From positions 38,802,252 to 38,866,251 of the forward strand of contig JABBOT010000001.1 in the NCBI GenBank assembly GCA_016165875.1: DNA of 64,000 nt, in the 5' to 3' direction. Shown piece after piece: positions 1 to 8,732 of the stretch (position 1 is the stretch's first letter; every line of letters begins with the position of its first letter). Made by a program: the position numbers and the translations under genes. This stretch comes from Acanthopleura granulata (Eukaryota; Mollusca; Polyplacophora; Chitonida; Chitonidae). A model generated the notes under the pieces. The model was given only the letters and a program-made list of their open reading frames with translations, searched no databases and was not told the origin of the DNA.

Positions 1-50
1 GTTCCTCATGCTGTAGAATTAGTCGGACTCTGAGACGTGGGATAAACAGC

Positions 51-899
51 ATGTTTTATATGACGTTACCGAGCAACAGCTCGATGGACTATTTCCCAAA
101 TAATACATTAGCTAATTACACAACTCAACTGCCTAGGCCAATTCATCTCTCAGGTGACTGGGAGTGTGGTTTAGTGGAAATACAGTATCCACGATTGTGG
201 TCTAATGTCGCAGTTGGTGAGATTTGGTTTACGGTGCACAAGGACGATCTCACTCGTAACGAGCGAGTTGTATTACCCAAAGGCTATTACCCAACACCGG
301 AAGCTATCACCTCTGCCCTCAACGCTCAACTGATGAATAGCAATAGTGCTTTTCTTAGACCTAAATCAGGCGAAATTGTGTTTGGGTATGATAGGGTTTC
401 TGAAAAATATACACTGGAATTTAAATCACGCCAAACTGTAAGTTTTAGTCCACGCTTACGTGAAACGTTTGGTCTCACCCCTGGGGATGCACAGATAACG
501 GGAGAAGGAGAAAACAGAGCACGCCAAACTGTAAGCTCTAGCCCACACTTACCGGGTGGGAATACAGTGATAACAGGAGAGCAAGAAAAGATCCGCTTTG
601 GTTCGACTCAGGCGACACGGACGGTCCCTACCCTTTACATATATTCAGATGTGCTCGAACCCCGTGTAGTAGGGGATGTATTAGCCCCACTACTCCGTGC
701 AGTGGCTGTTCGTGGGACGTCTGGAGATCATGTTAGCAGGTCCTTTTCACATATTAAGTATGTTCCTGTACTCAAGAAGAATTTTTCGACCATTGAAATA
801 GATATTAGGGATGACACAGGTAAACCCGTCCCATTTGTGCATGGGAAAGTGTTGGTAACACTTCATTTTCGAGAGCGGCGGAGTCTACCTCTTCTCTAA
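51..899 (+). CDS. Capsid-region protein of unknown fold (candidate minor capsid/penton)
   Basis: An ATG-initiated frame of 282 codons. It lies directly upstream of the core-like and major capsid genes, so a structural role such as penton or minor capsid protein is likely by position only; I see no diagnostic motif. The protein opens with MFYMTLPSNSSMDYFPNNT and is rich in short beta-prone segments, which would suit a jelly-roll. Residues about 125-185 contain an imperfect internal duplication: RQTVSFSP...DAQITGE is followed by RQTVSSSP...NTVITGE about 31 residues later, also visible in the DNA at about 429-596. The stop is followed by an 82-nt spacer largely filled by a tRNA-like unit on the other strand. 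An upstream exon outside the window cannot be excluded. Confidence 0.75.
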   Translation: MFYMTLPSNSSMDYFPNNTLANYTTQLPRPIHLSGDWECGLVEIQYPRLWSNVAVGEIWFTVHKDDLTRNERVVLPKGYYPTPEAITSALNAQLMNSNSAFLRPKSGEIVFGYDRVSEKYTLEFKSRQTVSFSPRLRETFGLTPGDAQITGEGENRARQTVSSSPHLPGGNTVITGEQEKIRFGSTQATRTVPTLYIYSDVLEPRVVGDVLAPLLRAVAVRGTSGDHVSRSFSHIKYVPVLKKNFSTIEIDIRDDTGKPVPFVHGKVLVTLHFRERRSLPLL

Positions 900-918
900 C
901 ACGTGACCAAAAAAATTC

Positions 919-975
919 AAAAAAACTTGACGCTGACCGCGCGAGGATTCGAACCTGTGATCTCCCACTCGGTCA
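919..975 (-). ncRNA. Compact tRNA-like unit (A box, B box, T-run), antisense in spacer
   Basis: Read on the - strand it has an A-box-like TGACCGAGTGGG (975-964; 11 of 12 consensus positions), then only 8 nt, then a perfect B box GGTTCGAATCC (955-945), then a run of seven T (925-919) as expected of a Pol III terminator. The ends TGACCG (975-970) and CGGTCA (939-934) are fully complementary and could form an acceptor-like stem. There is no anticodon arm, so it is not a functional tRNA. A related unit lies at 2827-2873. Transcription by Pol III is inferred, not shown. Confidence 0.45.
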
Positions 976-981
976 TATAGG

Positions 982-1470
982 ATGTCAGATACCCATCAAC
1001 CTTACATCACGTATTACTGCAACCAAGCTGGGGGCGGTAATTTTCCTGTCTTTCACGGTGCTCCGATACAACGAGGTCACGGATTAGGGAATGTCTTAGG
1101 TGCGCTTATCAAGGGGCCTCTGGTGCCCATTGCCAAAACCGTGGGAAAAACGATGCTACGGACCGCTCTGGGGGTTGCCGGTGATACGCTGTTTCACGGT
1201 AAGTCACCGAAGGAAGCCCTGAAACAACGTAGTAAGGCTGCTGGTAAACAGCTGCTAGGGAGTGCTAAACGTGCGCTGGCGAGGGAAGTCCCCCGTATTC
1301 TCGGTGTATCTACACCTGGGGCAGGCCGACGTCCGCCAGGTAAACCAGCTCACCGGCGCCGTATAAAACACCCTGCTGCACGTCACCTGATCAGTCAGCG
1401 TAGAAGGCGTGTTGGAGCACACACGGGGCGAAAGGGATCAGGTAGACTCCCCAGAGATATTTTCGCATAA
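982..1470 (+). CDS. pX/core-like Gly-rich basic virion protein
   Basis: 162 codons from ATG at 982. The N-terminus has a Gly-rich stretch (residues 17-42, AGGGNFPVFHG...GHGLGN), followed by an amphipathic or hydrophobic segment (about 38-72) and a strongly basic tail from about 115 with RRR clusters. This layout resembles the pX/pVI-type core and membrane-active proteins reported in adenoviruses and Polinton/adintovirus elements, where such proteins bind DNA or disrupt membranes and are cleaved by the viral protease. That likeness is by composition and position; no sequence search was possible. It ends 19 nt before the major capsid ATG, which leaves almost no room for a separate promoter, so the two may share a transcript. 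Confidence 0.65.
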   Translation: MSDTHQPYITYYCNQAGGGNFPVFHGAPIQRGHGLGNVLGALIKGPLVPIAKTVGKTMLRTALGVAGDTLFHGKSPKEALKQRSKAAGKQLLGSAKRALAREVPRILGVSTPGAGRRPPGKPAHRRRIKHPAARHLISQRRRRVGAHTGRKGSGRLPRDIFA

Positions 1471-1489
1471 CACCCATATCCATCCTACC

Positions 1490-2824
1490 ATGGCTTTACA
1501 GCACCCAAATTCAGCCCCATCAGTGAACAGTGAATTTGATTTGTGGACTTTACCCCCAACACAAAGGAGTGTACAGGAAGGACGATGGGATACCTACAAC
1601 CCTATAGCTAGCATTGTGGACGGTGGGCCTGTAGAATTTTTTATTAGCAACGGGGATCCAGACACTTACTTGGACTTGGCTAACTCGTATTTGTATGTGA
1701 AAGCCAAAATAGTGAAAGGTAATGGGGATGATTTGCCGGAGAATGCTGCCGTGGCACCTGTTAATTTATGGCTACATTCCCTGTGGCAGCAAGTAGACGT
1801 CGCTATCAATGATAAATTGATTACTCCGTCAACGAATATGTACCCTTACCGGGCGTACATAGAAACCTTACTTAGCTATGGGCAGGAAGCTAAAAGAACT
1901 TGGTTGAAAGGAAGTGGGTGGTATAAGGATACTCCTGGACAAATGGAGACTAAAACTAATCAAAACGATGGATTTCACAAACGAAGGGCCTTGGCTGCTG
2001 GAAGCCGATCGATTAATATGATGGGGAGATTACATTGTGACTTGTTTCAACAAGATCGCTATTTGTTAAACAATGTCACGGTTCGAGTGCGTTTGACCAG
2101 GAGCGGAAACAGCTTTGCAATTATATCAACTCTCCGACATGGAGAAGGAGACGCTGCAGAGGAGGCTGATTACAAGACAGTCCTTGAGGAAGTGACAATG
2201 TTTATACGGAAAATCAAAGTCAACCCAGGTGTTCTGTTGGGGCATTTGAAAGCCTTGGAGAAAGCCCCAGCCAAGTACCCGATTCGGCGTGTATTGACCA
2301 AGTATTTCAACGTAGGTATAGGGCATACCACAGTCAATGAGCAAAACCTATTTTTAGGCACTCTTCCACAGCGTCTCGTCATAGGGTGTGTACAAAACTC
2401 GACATTTAACGGACGATACGATGAAAATCCCTTCGCATTCAACCCCCTTAACATAAACTACGTGGCCTTACACGTGAACGGACGTCAGATACCAGCCAAG
2501 CCACTCACCCCAAATTTTCCAGCTCATAATTACATCCGTTCGTATATGAACTTATTCGCTGCCGCGGGTAAAGTTGGAACAGATGGGGGAAACGATATCA
2601 CATATAGTGATTTCCGCGCGGGGTACACCCTGTTCGCCTTTGATTTGACCGCTGACCAGCACGATGAGCAACAGTTGAACGTCGGTCAGAAGGGTGATCT
2701 CCGCTTGGAAATGCGATTTTCCGCACCTTTACTTCAATCTACTACCATCATTTGCTACGCTGAATTCCAGAATATCATTGAGATTGATAAGACTCGTACA
2801 GTCTTGTGTGATTTCACCAATTAA
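1490..2824 (+). CDS. MCP: Major capsid-type protein (F54H12.2-like family)
   Basis: 444 codons from ATG at 1490, which sits in a Kozak-like ACCATGG context. The frame is open upstream to 1409, but only with a GTG and overlapping the core gene, so I chose the ATG. The sequence (SEFDLWTLPPTQ near the start, DTYLDLANSYLYVKAKI, LWQQVDVAINDKLI, YPYRAYIETLLSYG, ending AEFQNIIEIDKTRTV) is of the kind often annotated in animal genomes as uncharacterized F54H12.2-like protein. That family is treated as the Polinton-type major capsid protein with an expected double jelly-roll. No frameshift or stop is present, so the gene appears intact. It is followed by a 77-nt spacer with the second tRNA-like unit, then the protease gene. 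Confidence 0.8.
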   Translation: MALQHPNSAPSVNSEFDLWTLPPTQRSVQEGRWDTYNPIASIVDGGPVEFFISNGDPDTYLDLANSYLYVKAKIVKGNGDDLPENAAVAPVNLWLHSLWQQVDVAINDKLITPSTNMYPYRAYIETLLSYGQEAKRTWLKGSGWYKDTPGQMETKTNQNDGFHKRRALAAGSRSINMMGRLHCDLFQQDRYLLNNVTVRVRLTRSGNSFAIISTLRHGEGDAAEEADYKTVLEEVTMFIRKIKVNPGVLLGHLKALEKAPAKYPIRRVLTKYFNVGIGHTTVNEQNLFLGTLPQRLVIGCVQNSTFNGRYDENPFAFNPLNINYVALHVNGRQIPAKPLTPNFPAHNYIRSYMNLFAAAGKVGTDGGNDITYSDFRAGYTLFAFDLTADQHDEQQLNVGQKGDLRLEMRFSAPLLQSTTIICYAEFQNIIEIDKTRTVLCDFTN

Positions 2825-2826
2825 AC

Positions 2827-2873
2827 AAAATCGACATTGACCGCTCCAGGATTTGAACTCCCACCCTCGACCA
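2827..2873 (-). ncRNA. Second compact tRNA-like unit, antisense in spacer
   Basis: On the - strand: A-box-like TGGTCGAGGGTGGG (2873-2860), immediately followed by the B-box-like AGTTCAAATCC (2859-2849), then TTTT (2830-2827). The ends TGGTCG and CGGTCA pair on the - strand if two G-U pairs are allowed. The other strand would have two A-C mismatches, which favours the - strand as the structured RNA. The tail GCGGTCA-purine-pyrimidine-GTC is shared with the unit at 919-975. It fills most of the 77-nt gap between the capsid and protease genes. Confidence 0.4.
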
Positions 2874-2892
2874 GGATCTCATAATTCTAACA

Positions 2893-2904
2893 GATGACGT
2901 CATG
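2893..2904 (+). promoter_or_regulatory. CRE palindrome overlapping the protease start codon
   Basis: GATGACGTCATG: the CRE/ATF palindrome TGACGTCA overlaps the ATG at 2902. The basic-protein gene at 8228 has the same GACGTCATG arrangement, and the finger gene has a full CRE upstream. A regulatory role is inferred. Confidence 0.3.
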
Positions 2905-3408
2905 AACAGCAAACAATTATTACAATGTCTTCAAACGGATCCTTATACACGTGACTTGGTGCAAGGTGTGCTCCCTTGGAATGATTTACCTGCACGAATG
3001 CCGCATCGACCTGCTATATATATTTTAAACACCGATCCTTGTACGAAACCTGGTACACATTGGATTGCATTATATATAGATTATGAGGAAACCACACATC
3101 ACTTGTCTGGAGATTATTTTGATTCTTATGCGCTTCCACCCTGGCGTAAGGAGGTAGAAACGTGGCTAAATCGGGGTACGGACCATTGGCAAGCGAATCA
3201 CCGCCCCATACAATGCTTAAATACCGCTGTGTGCGGTCAATATTGTTTGTATTTCGCGCTCCATCGAGCGAGAGGACGAACAATGAACTGTATTACGCAA
3301 ACATTTAATTCCCCACCCACAGATTATACGAATGATCTATTGGTTTATGATTGGGTCGAAAGAATGTTCGGTGTCCACCCTCCTTTCTTTGGTGATTACA
3401 AAACATAG
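2902..3408 (+). CDS. PRO: Adenain-like cysteine protease (virion maturation protease)
   Basis: 168 codons from ATG at 2902. It matches the adenovirus/Polinton maturation protease pattern. His53 lies in GTHWIALYID, the acidic residue is probably Asp74 in GDYFDSY, Gln104 precedes the catalytic Cys, and Cys111 sits in TAVCGQYC. The Gln-x6-Cys-Gly spacing is the one seen in adenain. Length is slightly below the usual 180-210 residues. Known members cleave capsid and core precursors during assembly; the neighbouring capsid-type and basic core-type proteins would be the natural substrates. The reading frame is undamaged. A polyadenylation signal follows at 3657. This is the most clearly assigned gene on the + strand. 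Confidence 0.85.
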   Translation: MNSKQLLQCLQTDPYTRDLVQGVLPWNDLPARMPHRPAIYILNTDPCTKPGTHWIALYIDYEETTHHLSGDYFDSYALPPWRKEVETWLNRGTDHWQANHRPIQCLNTAVCGQYCLYFALHRARGRTMNCITQTFNSPPTDYTNDLLVYDWVERMFGVHPPFFGDYKT

Positions 3409-3656
3409 ATGTCCATTGTTGCGAAGATTGTAATAAATCATAATCGAATGAAATCACCAGTTAATCAGACATTTTTTTCTTTATCTATTCTCCCATGTTT
3501 ATTGTTGTTGTACAAACATATACTGATAACAAGGAATATGCTAGTACAGTGTTGCACAGAGGCTGTATTTTTGCTGATTAGAACAATGCATATATACAAT
3601 GATGAGTGACATGTTTAATTCCAGTTGTTTGTTCTTGTTTATTGAACCAAAAAATT

Positions 3657-3662
3657 AATAAA
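3657..3662 (+). terminator. Polyadenylation signal AATAAA for protease block
   Basis: AATAAA about 250 nt after the protease stop, in an AT-rich context. It is the first such hexamer on this strand after the gene. Confidence 0.5.
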
Positions 3663-3699
3663 AATTGAGATCTCACCAAAATAACATGTTTTTTTTTGT

Positions 3700-3705
3700 T
3701 TTATT
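3700..3705 (-). terminator. Polyadenylation signal AATAAA for polymerase
   Basis: TTTATT on the + strand is AATAAA on the - strand, about 42 nt after the polymerase stop codon at 3749-3747. Confidence 0.55.
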
Positions 3706-3746
3706 TACAAAATATTCAGAATCTTAAAATATATTTACATATGTAT

Positions 3747-6700
3747 CTAAATATCCAGGTAAGTCGTGCTTACCCCATCAGGCAAAATCTTACGTTTTGC
3801 ATAAAAATACGTGAAAGCGTCCTTATGCTGTGTATAGGAACACATTTGATGTCCACGTACACGCATGCCACGATTGACTCCCGCTGCACTTCGTCCCTCC
3901 CGGAGCACCGAGAGATACAAATCCTTTTGAGCACTGTGACGGTTTACTCCTTTGCATGAAAATTTATCACCATCTCCCCTGTCCCCAGCGTAGCAGTAAT
4001 ATGTTTTGGAACATAAAGCGATAATACCATCTCCACTCCATTCTACTTTAAACAGACCAGGCGTACGTTTGTCATGTTGATAATAATCTCGACGAGGTAA
4101 CCAGCGGTCACGCTCAGCTTCGTAAGCTTCCCGCAGCTCAGGTTTAACCAAGGATTCCCAATTAGGCTCCGACCATGCAATGTATGCTGAATCAGTATCT
4201 GTTTCCACGAGTTGATAATCACTGGAATGAAAATATTTTGCCAGGAAATCGTAATAGAATTCCAGCATGCGGAGTTTGGCATACTGATATACCATACACC
4301 CTATCTGTAAGGGTAAATTATAAAAGATCCGTTTCTTAGAGCACGTGACCTCATACGTAGCATCATCAATTTCCTCCACGTTAATACATGCATCTGAATT
4401 AACTAATTTCCGAGCTTTCTCTAGCGTACACACTTTCACATTCACATGGCGATCTTGATTAGTAATTGTCTTTCCATATCCCGAATTTCCTAATAGCTTC
4501 ATCGTTTCACCTATTAACACCTTGCTGGGATCTACATCCCCTTGACGTCGGGCTTGAGTCACGTGATCGGCAAAGGTGCGAAAGCAGGTTTCAGGTGTGT
4601 ATTGCACAGCTTGATACACACGAGTTACAACCAGTCCATGAGCCAAATACCATCTTAGCAGAGGGGTGCCCAAGAGAATTTTCGTTCCACACATACTTCC
4701 TATTAACGTACGGCGGGGCTGAGTCATAATATTATTGGCCTTGGCATATTCTTTCATAGTCGGACCGATATCTTCTACGGTGACATTCGCATTTTTAAAT
4801 ATCGGGGGGCATTCAGCAAAAGTTGATAATAATTGTTGAGGGACATGAATGTCACATTCCACAAACCCATACAGTCGCTGATCCATAACTGATTTTAATA
4901 ATTGATCTTCAGTAAGATGAGGTGGGGGAGGAGTGTAGTAATGTCGGAGAAATGATTGAAGGGTGGGGTCAGTCTGCTTTTGCTGAAGAAAGAAACATTC
5001 CCAGGTTTTCACAACCTGGAAGTTGAGATGCTCGAAATATGCTCGGTGCTCATTCGTCTCGTTCTGAAGTTCTTCCGGTGAAAGACCACGCCTAGTGTTA
5101 TAGCGGAGCTCACCTGTTGAAGTATAGTTGAGATGACACCCATGGAAATGCCAGTAACATCCGTGGAACTGCAATGATACAAGCATACGTATATAAGTAT
5201 AAAGCGTGTACATTGTTTTATATATGTATATATATAAGTATATATATATGTATATGTATATACATATATATATAAGTATATATATATATATGTATATACA
5301 TGCATATATTCGACATGTTATAAATTATAGCGCTACATTTACCCAATCTTTTTTTTCATACATACATAATTATTTTATATATATTACATATACAAGAGAT
5401 AATACATTACCTGGAAAATAGTGCGTCGACCGTTCACCACAGCAAAGCCGTCAACAGGGAGCCGACGATCACCAACTCTCCGTTCCACATCGTTCAGCCG
5501 ATGCCGAATAGGCACACCCAGCTGAGCCGCTTGCCAGTCTAGCCACTGTTCAGCCAGTCGAGGTTTTTTGGACTCTTTCGGATAAAAATTGATAGTGTCT
5601 TGTCTCTCTTCTTCTATGGGTAGCCAGCGGATATAATGTCCAGCCGGCATAGGTGATGCTAAGCAAGCTAGGTATAACGCATTAGCGTCAAAACCGACAA
5701 TTCCCTGGCATAATTTTCCTCCCCTAATACGAGTCACCCCCTTCTCATGATAGCGATGAAATACAATACTTGGTCCCCCGACAATATTCGATCTCAGACA
5801 TTGATAAAGATCTTTATCCCCTTCTCCTATTAAGGAAAAGTAAGTTGGGAGATTTTGAAACAAGTAACGTAAAGTGACCCCAGGAATACTAATACAGTCT
5901 TTAAATAGATCTACACGCATGGTTTGATAAAACGCTGACATCTTTCCCAAAGCTTCAAGAAATGGAATGACGTCGAGATTATTGTACCAAATCAGAAAAT
6001 CACGCAGGGTTTTCATTCCCTGTGATTGCCACACATTCTCCAAAGCCTGGTAATCTTCTTCAGAGCAAAAAGTCCCTTTTAACTTGTTATGGAAAGCTTC
6101 ACGCGGCGGGAGATTTGTCTCATCTAAGCGTGCTAAACTATCCACGTATTCGTAACAAAACTGTCCTTTGGTCACCTGACATTCATAAGCTTTGACCCAT
6201 TTATCATAACTATAATTCGGGGCTAAATAATTTCGAACGTCTAAAAATCTCAGCTGACCTGTAGACACACTCATGTGATTGTTATTCCGCTTGATAAGGT
6301 ATTTTAACCCATCGGTTTTCACTAAATACGGATACAGCTGCCGCTTTATTAAATTAAAATCATATTTCCCAGAATTAAAACCCAAAACAGGGAGTTCGGT
6401 TAGGTATGTTAAAAATCGCTCCTTGAGTTTTTCTGTGTAAGATGTCTTTTTGGTTTCGCAGGTAAAGTCACATAGTGCGGCTATACCTATACACTCATCC
6501 AAGCTGTCTAACACGTGGTGGTAATGTTGACATAACAGCTTAAAACTAGCTTCACTGATCTCAGTGAGATATGCCATCATAGTTTCAATCAAAGCGTGCG
6601 GATCACCCGTTGATACAAAACACATCGGTTTGTCATAACCAGGAACGTTACTGTTAACAGACACGCTCATGGGAATATGGAGGGCAGTCCATTCTGTGTT

Positions 6701-8101
6701 TTCACCACTGTTAGCTGCAGAAGGGTCTAATTTTTGGAGATAGGCCTCAAAATCAAAACAAGCTCTATATGGGAAATACCTGTCCTCTTCAGCGACATCA
6801 ATAATTCCTTCGTCAGCTAACTCCTCGAAAACAGTGGCTTTGTTTTTAAACACACCGCCTGGATACACTCGTTTGATAACCCCATCACAAGTCCGTGCAT
6901 GGCGTTTTAATTTCCAGGCCTTGGGAAATGATTTATGACAAACCCTGCACAGATAAGAACGAGCGTATAAATTCATATCTTTCACCACGCTAAAATGCTT
7001 CTCGTGTAAATTAAGAGTCAAAGTAGTAGCGTATCGCTTGGCGGACCTATAAAGAATCTCAGCGCACACATCTGTATCAAATACTAATAGTTCATACACA
7101 AATATGTTGACGTTAAATAAATCCTCCAAAAAAGACAGTTCGCTGAGCGGGACACCTCGGAAATACCTGGCTTCCATACCTTTAGCTTTCAAGTAAATTT
7201 TTAAATAACCCTTAGCTTTAACAGTGCAGTATTTGGGGTTAGCGTTGTCTAGGTGAAAGGCTAAGCAACGGAAGAAACATAAATGATCATCGTAAGCACC
7301 ATGTCCGCCACTCACCATGCTGTGCAAGCCTTTATTATTCCGCACGTGGGCAGGTAAATCTACCGGTGCACCGATGGGTGCGGTATGTGGTTTATGCACA
7401 TAAAACGCAACATTAGTCACACTGTCTACCATCCATTTGGTATTTGGCCGCTGTTGTCGGGCTGATTCGATCGGATCGATAGCTGACAAATCAGCCGTAA
7501 GTGTTTGTATATCCCCATAGGTGTGAATATATCGACATTCTGAAAGTATTCTTGTATTTGTACTCGGATAGAAATAACGCAATTGGTCCGTATCTCGGTG
7601 ACGTAAAATGAAACCGTAAGCTAGGTTGATACGGAAAGCTGAAGGCTGGTCAAGAAACACCTGTTCCAGGTGTGTAGCTAAAGGATAGAGTCCCTTGATT
7701 CGGAAATTATACACATCCTGCAAAGGTCGATGGCGATGAAATTGCTGGCGGATAGCGCCCCAGTGACGTTGATATATGTCACGTAATGCTGGTTCTGTAG
7801 GTAACTCATCATATGAAGGTGTGATGGGGTCCAAGGGAAATGAATTAGGGCCGTTATTGAGGTTAACCTGACCCTTTACATTACCGACCGAGGCAGTATG
7901 AAGTTCACCCTGTTCATCCACATCGCTTTCTGGCCCCAGCGGGCTAAACACAGCCTCAGGTGAGGGCGCTTGATTGACAGGTGAGAGTAATGAGGAGCCC
8001 TTGGAGCGTTCGGATCTACCAGCAGACTGGGCCCGGCGCTTTGATGTTGAAGCGGTTACACGACTTCCAGTCTGTGAAATGGACTGCACCTGTATAACCA
8101 A
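3747..8101 (-). CDS. POLB: Family B DNA polymerase (viral/organellar type), two exons, 5' end incomplete
   Basis: Exon A runs 8089 (frame open from 8101) to 5411, exon B 5168 to 3747, about 1370 codons together; the 242-nt intron is phase 0. Seen in exon A (numbered from 8101): an OTU-like D-x-x-C-F-F-R (Asp272, Cys275) with His369; zinc knuckle Cys385/388, His401, Cys405; exonuclease motifs FDFEAY (449-454), GFNSGKYDF (574-582) and YNNLD (706-710); polymerase motif A FDANALYL (804-811). Exon B holds an HGCYWH segment, motif B GNSGYGK and motif C ETDTDSAY. Family members are protein-primed replicases, so this would copy the element. No ATG exists near the 5' end: the first codon is TTG and the first internal Met is about residue 224. 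A poly-T tract with TATACAG at 8112-8090 looks like a splice acceptor, so a 5' exon is probably missing here. All catalytic motifs are intact. Confidence 0.9.
5169..5410 (-). other. Phase-0 GT-AG intron in polymerase gene, TA-rich
   Basis: The donor CAG|GTAATG lies at 5411/5410 and the acceptor TATCATTGCAG| ends at 5169. Both flanking exon ends fall on codon boundaries, and 242 nt is not a multiple of three, so only removal keeps the frame. The inner part is TA/TATG microsatellite (about 5215-5300). Confidence 0.8.
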
Positions 8102-8125
8102 AAAAAAAAAATAAATAAAATACCG
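8090..8125 (-). promoter_or_regulatory. Probable splice acceptor before polymerase exon
   Basis: On the - strand, a pyrimidine run of about 12 T is followed by GGTTATACAG|GTGCAG at 8090/8089. The upstream frame closes at a TAA (8143-8141) without any ATG. A first coding exon further upstream is therefore likely, but I could not find a matching phase-0 donor. Confidence 0.5.
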
Positions 8126-8227
8126 GCATAGTCCTACTATTTAATAGCTTATTTAATGTGCATAAATATAACACACAAAGTGTATACCTTATCAGTTTAA
8201 CCTAGAACACAGGTGAGAACGGACGTC

Positions 8228-8416
8228 ATGCCTCTCAAGAAGAAACGAAATCGACCCAGGAAATACAATACATACAAACGCCGGAGTCGGAGGAAGAAGA
8301 AGAAAACTCGAGGAAATAATTTACAGCTAGCTATGCGGCGAAAATTCCGACATCGGAGACTTAGAAATAACTATGAATCGCCTGGAGATTTCTACCGCCG
8401 TGTAACCCATATCTAG
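8228..8416 (+). CDS. Small protamine-like basic protein
   Basis: 62 codons from ATG at 8228; the frame extends to 8213 only with a GTG. About 40% of residues are Lys or Arg, in clusters such as RRSRRKKKK (residues 18-26) and MRRKFRHRR (36-44). The C-terminus (YESPGDFYRRVTHI) is less charged. Composition suggests a DNA-condensing core peptide, comparable in type to adenovirus core proteins or protamines; there is no recognisable fold. The start codon overlaps a GACGTCATG element. About 65 nt after the stop lies a stem-loop plus CGAAAG element like a histone mRNA 3' end. The gene is divergent from the polymerase, so the region between 8090 and 8228 may serve both. Confidence 0.6.
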   Translation: MPLKKKRNRPRKYNTYKRRSRRKKKKTRGNNLQLAMRRKFRHRRLRNNYESPGDFYRRVTHI

Positions 8417-8481
8417 TGATTTTTGACTACCCAAGGAAAACAAAACGGACGAACCAACCAGCCCAACCCGACCTGACCATA

Positions 8482-8520
8482 GACCTTATAAATAAAAGGT
8501 CGCCCTATTCTGTCGAAAGA
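8482..8520 (+). terminator. Histone-like 3' element I: stem-loop plus CGAAAG
   Basis: GACCTT (8482-8487) pairs with AAGGTC (8496-8501) around an 8-nt loop. CTGTCGAAAGA follows at 8510-8520, 13 nt after the stem. The loop is longer than the 4 nt of canonical histone stem-loops and overlaps an AATAAA (8491-8496), so ordinary polyadenylation is an alternative. The downstream element is nearly the same as the one at 10985-10996. Confidence 0.45.
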
Positions 8521-8732
8521 GTCTTTCTAATAGAAAAGCACTACATTATTTTCACAGTTACTTATTTGTCTTTTATATGTGTCAAATAATAAATATATGT
8601 TTTGTGTTGTGTACATCGTAATTATACTCTATTATATATATATAAACAAATCGTATTATGTCTGTATTATTAAGTTTGATATGTGTGCTGGAATATATGT
8701 GCGTGTGTGTATTTAAAATACGCAGTTCATAT
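8521..8732. other. AT-rich spacer, nothing recognised
   Basis: TA-rich sequence with short TATATA runs. An open frame starting at 8658 runs into the next gene, but its first 82 codons cross the promoter and are probably untranslated. Confidence 0.5.

Larger units (their letters stand above)
3409..3746. other. Convergent 3' ends of protease and polymerase genes
   Basis: AT-rich spacer between the + strand capsid/protease block and the - strand polymerase. Short open frames here (3409-3609, 3696-3959) look like chance. It carries one polyadenylation signal for each strand. Confidence 0.6.

Noticed and set aside
919..975. Genuine tRNA gene
   Set aside because: No anticodon arm and too short; kept only as a tRNA-like unit.
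1409..1489. Upstream extension of the capsid frame
   Set aside because: It starts with GTG and overlaps the core gene; the ATG at 1490 has a good context.
2126..2454. Antisense frames within the capsid gene
   Set aside because: Shadows of the + strand gene.
4466..4729. Antisense frame within the polymerase
   Set aside because: Shadow of the - strand gene.
5215..5300. TA microsatellite as a disabling insertion in the polymerase
   Set aside because: Perfect phase-0 splice borders explain it better as part of an intron.
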